Of a stretch of DNA of 34,248 nt, positions 30,691-34,248 are shown one piece after another. The stretch covers positions 1 through 34,248 of the forward strand of contig JAWQRN010000203.1 in the NCBI GenBank assembly GCA_033557685.1, given 5' to 3'. The position numbers and the translations under genes are program-made. The first letter of the stretch is position 1. Every line of letters begins with the position of its first letter. The notes beneath the pieces were generated by a model. The model had not been told where the DNA came from. It searched no databases and worked only from the letters and a program-made list of their open reading frames with translations. Source of the stretch: Sperchopsis tessellata. Lineage: Eukaryota; Arthropoda; Insecta; Coleoptera; Hydrophilidae.

Positions 30691-31475
30691 TATTGAGCCT
30701 GCTAATTGGTGATTGGGTTGTTTATTTTTTATTTATTTATCTGTAACAAAATGTGTAATTTTCATAATAGTTGAAAGTAAACGGGTCGTGTATACCATTT
30801 GTTAAAAAGTTAAAATTACAAACTGGAAAAAAGAGGAAGAAAATCCCTGAATGTTCATATTATTAAATATAACACAATTTTATTTACAGTACAAAACACT
30901 GACTACACATCAGAAATTCGGTAAGAGGTAATTTTGCAACTAGACAAAAAAGTATGCAGTACAAAAAGGTATTAGATAAAATTTATACCGCAAACGCCCA
31001 CATGTAAAATTAAATACAACAAAAAATGACTGATAGTCAAATAAAGAAACAGTAAAAATCCCTATGCATAGAGATGGTAAAATTCAAACCTGACACTAAT
31101 CAAGTATAAGGATTAAACGGCTTTATAAATAGCAAAAACATTGACAATTAATTATAATTAAAGAGATGACTTAAGTGTCAATTAAGGGAGGATATAATTA
31201 GTTTAAACTGACCAAAAACACTAAATCAAGGGATGTAAAACACCAGGCTAATCACTGTGGAAACAAAACAACCAACATGAAATAATTTTTGTGGAAACAA
31301 AAGGTTAATATTCACAACTAATGATGATGGCACCAAATTGAGATGCCCAATGAACACAAATTAGACAAACAGGAAAACTAAACCCATAAACCAAGGGCAG
31401 CCATTCATAGAAACGAAAAATTCATAAAAGAAGGCAATTCAAGACCAGTTAGTGCTGAAAAGATAACAGACAACT
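30691..31475. other. AT-rich stretch between two Penelope-like fragments
   Basis: No coding similarity is recognised. A gtggaaacaaaa segment occurs twice (about 31256 and 31291). The region may hold the 3' untranslated part of the upstream Penelope-like copy, but this cannot be shown. Confidence 0.3.
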
Positions 31476-31479
31476 CTTC

Positions 31480-32060
31480 AGTTTCACATTCAAAATTCAT
31501 GGAAGCATTGATACTGATAATTTCACAAATTTTGAGAAAATTGAGTCGTTGTTTATGAGGCTCTTTATCCAGAACATACCATACACATTCTCCTAATCAG
31601 TAAGGTGGCCGTTGAAAGAGAGTGCACTACAAGTATACATCAACTGTTCTTCAGGTTTATATCCCATCTATGAGTACAAATACGACTTTGTATCTAAGGT
31701 CTGTTTGTCCAACATAAGACAGGTCACAATTGGAACAAGAAACCATGTACACAATACCGCTATTTAGAAAAAGGGGAATTGGGTCCTTTAGTTTACAGAA
31801 GAATTTATTGACAATACTGTTCTTGTCAGCAATATTAATGTTAAATTTGTTCATAAATTCAACCGTCAGAGAGAGTTCAGGTGTGTATGGTAAATAGTAC
31901 CGCTTGACAGGTTCAATTGGAATCGGGTCTGGTTCAACAACAATAGATTCGCCTACATTCGTTACAGGAGAAGGTACCTCAAGAGGGCGAGGCGCAAAGA
32001 AAATCAGCTTGTGAATAAAAAGATGAGGGTAAAAATTGTCAAAATCTCAATAAAAGCGTT
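31480..32060 (-). pseudogene. Penelope-like element, linker and GIY-YIG end
   Basis: Minus strand from about 32020: FAPRPLEVPSPVTNVGESIV then PDPIPIEPVKRYYLPYTPEL (about 31940-31880), a Pro-rich linker, then DKNSIVNKFFCKLKDPIPLF (about 31820-31763) and NSGIVYMVSCSNCDLSYVGQ (about 31760-31700). The last is the GIY-YIG core start with the Cys pair C-x-x-C that PLEs carry, and it is well kept. After a frameshift, ILDKEPHKQRLNFLKICEII and SINASMNFECETEELSVIF (about 31570-31460) form the tail. This is the best preserved GIY-YIG segment in the window. RT is absent on this side. Confidence 0.85.
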
Positions 32061-32109
32061 AAATTCTTAGACACAAAAGAATATTACAAACCGTAGTGAC
32101 TTTATTCAT

Positions 32110-33604
32110 CAAAAATAGGACAATTTTGGCTTTATGTTGAAGTAAGGATGATAAGAATGAAGACAGCTTGTTCCACGAAAGTACCCCGACATTATACCAA
32201 AATTGGATGAACACTTAACAACAAGAAGATAAAGAAAAGTATCTGGAGATAAAAGGAAGAACAAGAAGAACAATAACAACAGCAAAAAGAGAAATATGGG
32301 ATAGAAATAGAGATCAACATACACTTGGGTGGAAGAAAGTTCACGGAAACATGAAAATTCATTAAGAGGGTAAAATGTTCAGAAAAAAGGAACTCATACA
32401 TACAACTTATTTCAACAAAAAAGTGGGTCGAATATTATGTAAAACTACTAGCAAAAAATAGATATGAATACATAGCAATTATACCAATAGAGATAACAGT
32501 CGAAGGATGTACATTTATTATCGACGAGACAACACGATAGCGGTACACCAGTAAAAAAATGGACGGGCTGCAGGACCCGGAGGAATCCCAGCAGAACTAA
32601 TTAAATGCGGTACAAACTATTTATTCGAACTACTTACTTGGTGTATAAATCAATACCTAAACAGAACTCCTGTACCAGTCGAATGGAAAATTGCATACAT
32701 CTCATCAATACATGAAAAGGAAAATAAATTAGACTGTTCAAACTACAGAGGTACATATGTAACCAGTACTTTAAGCCGCTTGAACTGGAATATAAAGAAC
32801 AGCCGGAAGAGAAACAATCCGGTTTCCGAGCTAGAAGAAGCTATACTGATAATGTCTTCTATCTAAAACAAACAATAGAGAAAAGGTAAAACACCAACCA
32901 AGAGACCCACCTCATGTTTATAGATCTCCGTAAGGCCTATGACAATGTTTCCGTAAAAAAGCTGTGAATGGCACTGCAAGAAACTAACATTAGTTACACC
33001 TTAATAACGGCCCTTAAAACCCTATATGATGGGTTAACATCCAAAATATAACTGGTAGCACGCTGTCACTGAGATTCCTTGTAAATTAGGGTTAACGTCA
33101 AGGCTGTTTGCTGTACTTAAGGTTAAATTCGATAGAACTGGAATAAATGACAACGAGATTAAAAAATTAATAACATAAGCTACAAGAATAATTGGCTATT
33201 TTAGCGGAATGCTTTGGAGTCAGGAAGTTGGGAATAAACGAAATATTAACATGTTCGAAACTCATATAAAAAGAAGTCTAATTTACGGTGCGGAGAATTA
33301 CAGAAAGCAATAGAAGGAAACTAGAGGCGACTGAAATGGGTGTGTTTAGATGAACGCTAAGAATATCCAAAAGAGAAGTAATCCGAAATGACGACATACG
33401 GCAACGAATGGGAGTGAAGGGGTCATTAACATCAGAAATAGACGGAAAACAACTAATATGGTACGGACATGTACAAAGAATGGACGAAACAAGAATATCG
33501 AAAAAAAGCTACGAATGGGTACCATCCAACATGGAAGGAAGGAATAGTCAAGGCAATTAATGCAAGGGACCTAAGAGAGGAGCTATGGAACGACAGAACT
33601 TCTA
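32110..33604 (+). pseudogene. LINE, linker, RT and C-terminal end, palm motif missing
   Basis: The linker reads KREIWDRNRDQHTLGWKKVH (about 32287-32346), then QYFNKKWVEYYVKLLAKNRY. RT shows NGRAAGPGGIPAELIKCG (32556-32609), EWKIAYISSIHEKENKLDCS then NYRG (about 32678-32750), SGFRARRSYTDN (about 32818-32853) and FIDLRKAYDNVSVKKL (about 32917-32965). The later RT palm (YADD) region is lost in a short gap near 33070. The C-terminal part has KRSLIYGAENYRK (about 33271-33309) and IWYGHVQRMDETRISKK (about 33456-33506). Coding ends around 33604, where the hAT-like relic begins. A different LINE family from that at 487. Confidence 0.8.
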
Positions 33605-33606
33605 TT

Positions 33607-34185
33607 TCAATTTTTCACAGATATCATTTCAATACCTATCATTGATAGCCCAACTAATCTTTCTTGCGAAATACTATACCGTAAATAAGTTTTAATTAAC
33701 TTTAGTCTTGAAAATGATATGTCGCTACTTGCTACTGGTATTGGAAGTGTTAATAGTATTCGTAACGAAATTTGCTAATTGGAAAATATACTAAAAAAAT
33801 CGTTTGAGTATATATGTTTAGTGGTTTACAATTGTTCAGTTTATTTATGAAGTCTTAGAATATCCTTAATTCATTATGTAACTCTACAGAATTAATATCA
33901 ATTTCTTTCCATCACTTAAAGAAATTTGGAAATTGTATCAGTTGTTTAACAAAGTGTCATCATCTAGATTATAAACTTCATTAATATTCGTGTAGTCAAA
34001 AGTTCAAATCTTTCAATTAAGGAATATCCACCATATTCACAATTAGAAGGAAAAAAGAACTTTTGTATGCTTCGAATTAACTGGCCTTTCATCTTGACTT
34101 TCGTAAACGAACATACAATTTTGAAGCCTAAGTAATGTGTCTTTTGGACCTCTTCGATGTCGTAACCAGGATTCTCATTCCATTG
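33607..34185 (-). pseudogene. hAT-type transposase C-terminal dimerisation region (zinc-finger MYM-like)
   Basis: The minus strand from about 33779 to the stop at 33607-33609 is one open frame: ISLRILLTLPIPVASSDISF, SRLKLIKTYLRYSISQERLV and GLSMIGIEMISVKN. It matches the hAT C-terminal block (usual LxIxLTIPVTVASxERSFSKLKLIKxYLRSxMxQERLxxLAxLSIE), with SER changed to SSD. Upstream, ISLSDGKEIDINSVELHNEL (about 33940-33880) with NLDDDTLLNN before it (about 33975) fits the preceding region, with frameshifts. The 5' side ends at the (TA)n tract at 34191. Similar proteins are often annotated as zinc finger MYM-type protein 1-like. Confidence 0.8.
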
Positions 34186-34188
34186 ATT

Positions 34189-34190
<2 letters not shown>

Positions 34191-34238
<48 letters not shown>
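34191..34238. repeat. (TA)n microsatellite at the window end
   Basis: A TA run of about 48 bp beside the upstream end of the hAT-like relic. Confidence 0.95.
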
Positions 34239-34244
<6 letters not shown>

Positions 34245-34248
34245 TAAA

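Noticed and set aside
1..34248. Host gene with introns, or CRISPR, rRNA or bacterial features
   Set aside because: No conserved host protein, spaced-repeat array, rRNA segment or operon structure was seen; all recognised coding blocks belong to mobile elements or the DUF7869-like relic.

Overview
This is an AT-rich, intron-age eukaryotic window, almost certainly from an arthropod and most likely an insect. The families present (insect-type gypsy/Metaviridae, several LINE groups, Penelope-like elements, a Tc1-like and a hAT-like transposase, a tRNA-headed SINE) are typical of large, repeat-rich insect genomes such as those of leaf beetles. The species cannot be read from the sequence. I found no intact gene and no host gene: every coding region I recognise is a broken relic of a transposable element, with stops and frameshifts.

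Layout. 1-7360: a gypsy-type LTR retrotransposon (+) with a coiled-coil Gag, interrupted by a LINE (487-3372), which is itself interrupted by a 5'-truncated SINE (1003-1140). Its Pol reads protease, RT, RNase H, integrase, and then, in the same frame as the integrase C-terminus, a TARG1/OARD1-like macrodomain (6826-7308). This Pol-macrodomain fusion is the most interesting feature of the window. 8255-13690: Penelope-like (PLE) fragments on both strands and two LINE fragments of one family on the minus strand. 14889-15443: a 555-bp MITE-like element with terminal inverted repeats and TA flanks. 15780-19230: a second, different gypsy-type element (+), interrupted by a LINE 3' end (17556-18060). 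19230-23220: mostly unrecognised AT-rich DNA with a short less AT-rich island near 20.2 kb.

23222-27960: a Tc1-like transposase cut at a (TA)n tract just after its first catalytic Asp; a PLE (-) interrupted by a LINE; two more PLEs in opposite orientations with their RT core removed; and a gene relic of the SD-C-GQNK (DUF7869-like) family. 28203-28521: a near full-length SINE (-) of the same family as the one at 1 kb. 28521-29790: CA-rich and AATA-rich low-complexity DNA. 29790-32060: two PLE fragments (-). 32110-33604: a LINE (+) meeting a hAT-family transposase C-terminus (-) at 33607. The window ends in a (TA)n tract.

The elements do not form a working pathway; the window reads as a nested TE graveyard. 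Coordinates of element edges are approximate unless a stop codon, TIR or motif is cited. Family names are from motif recognition only; no database search was possible.
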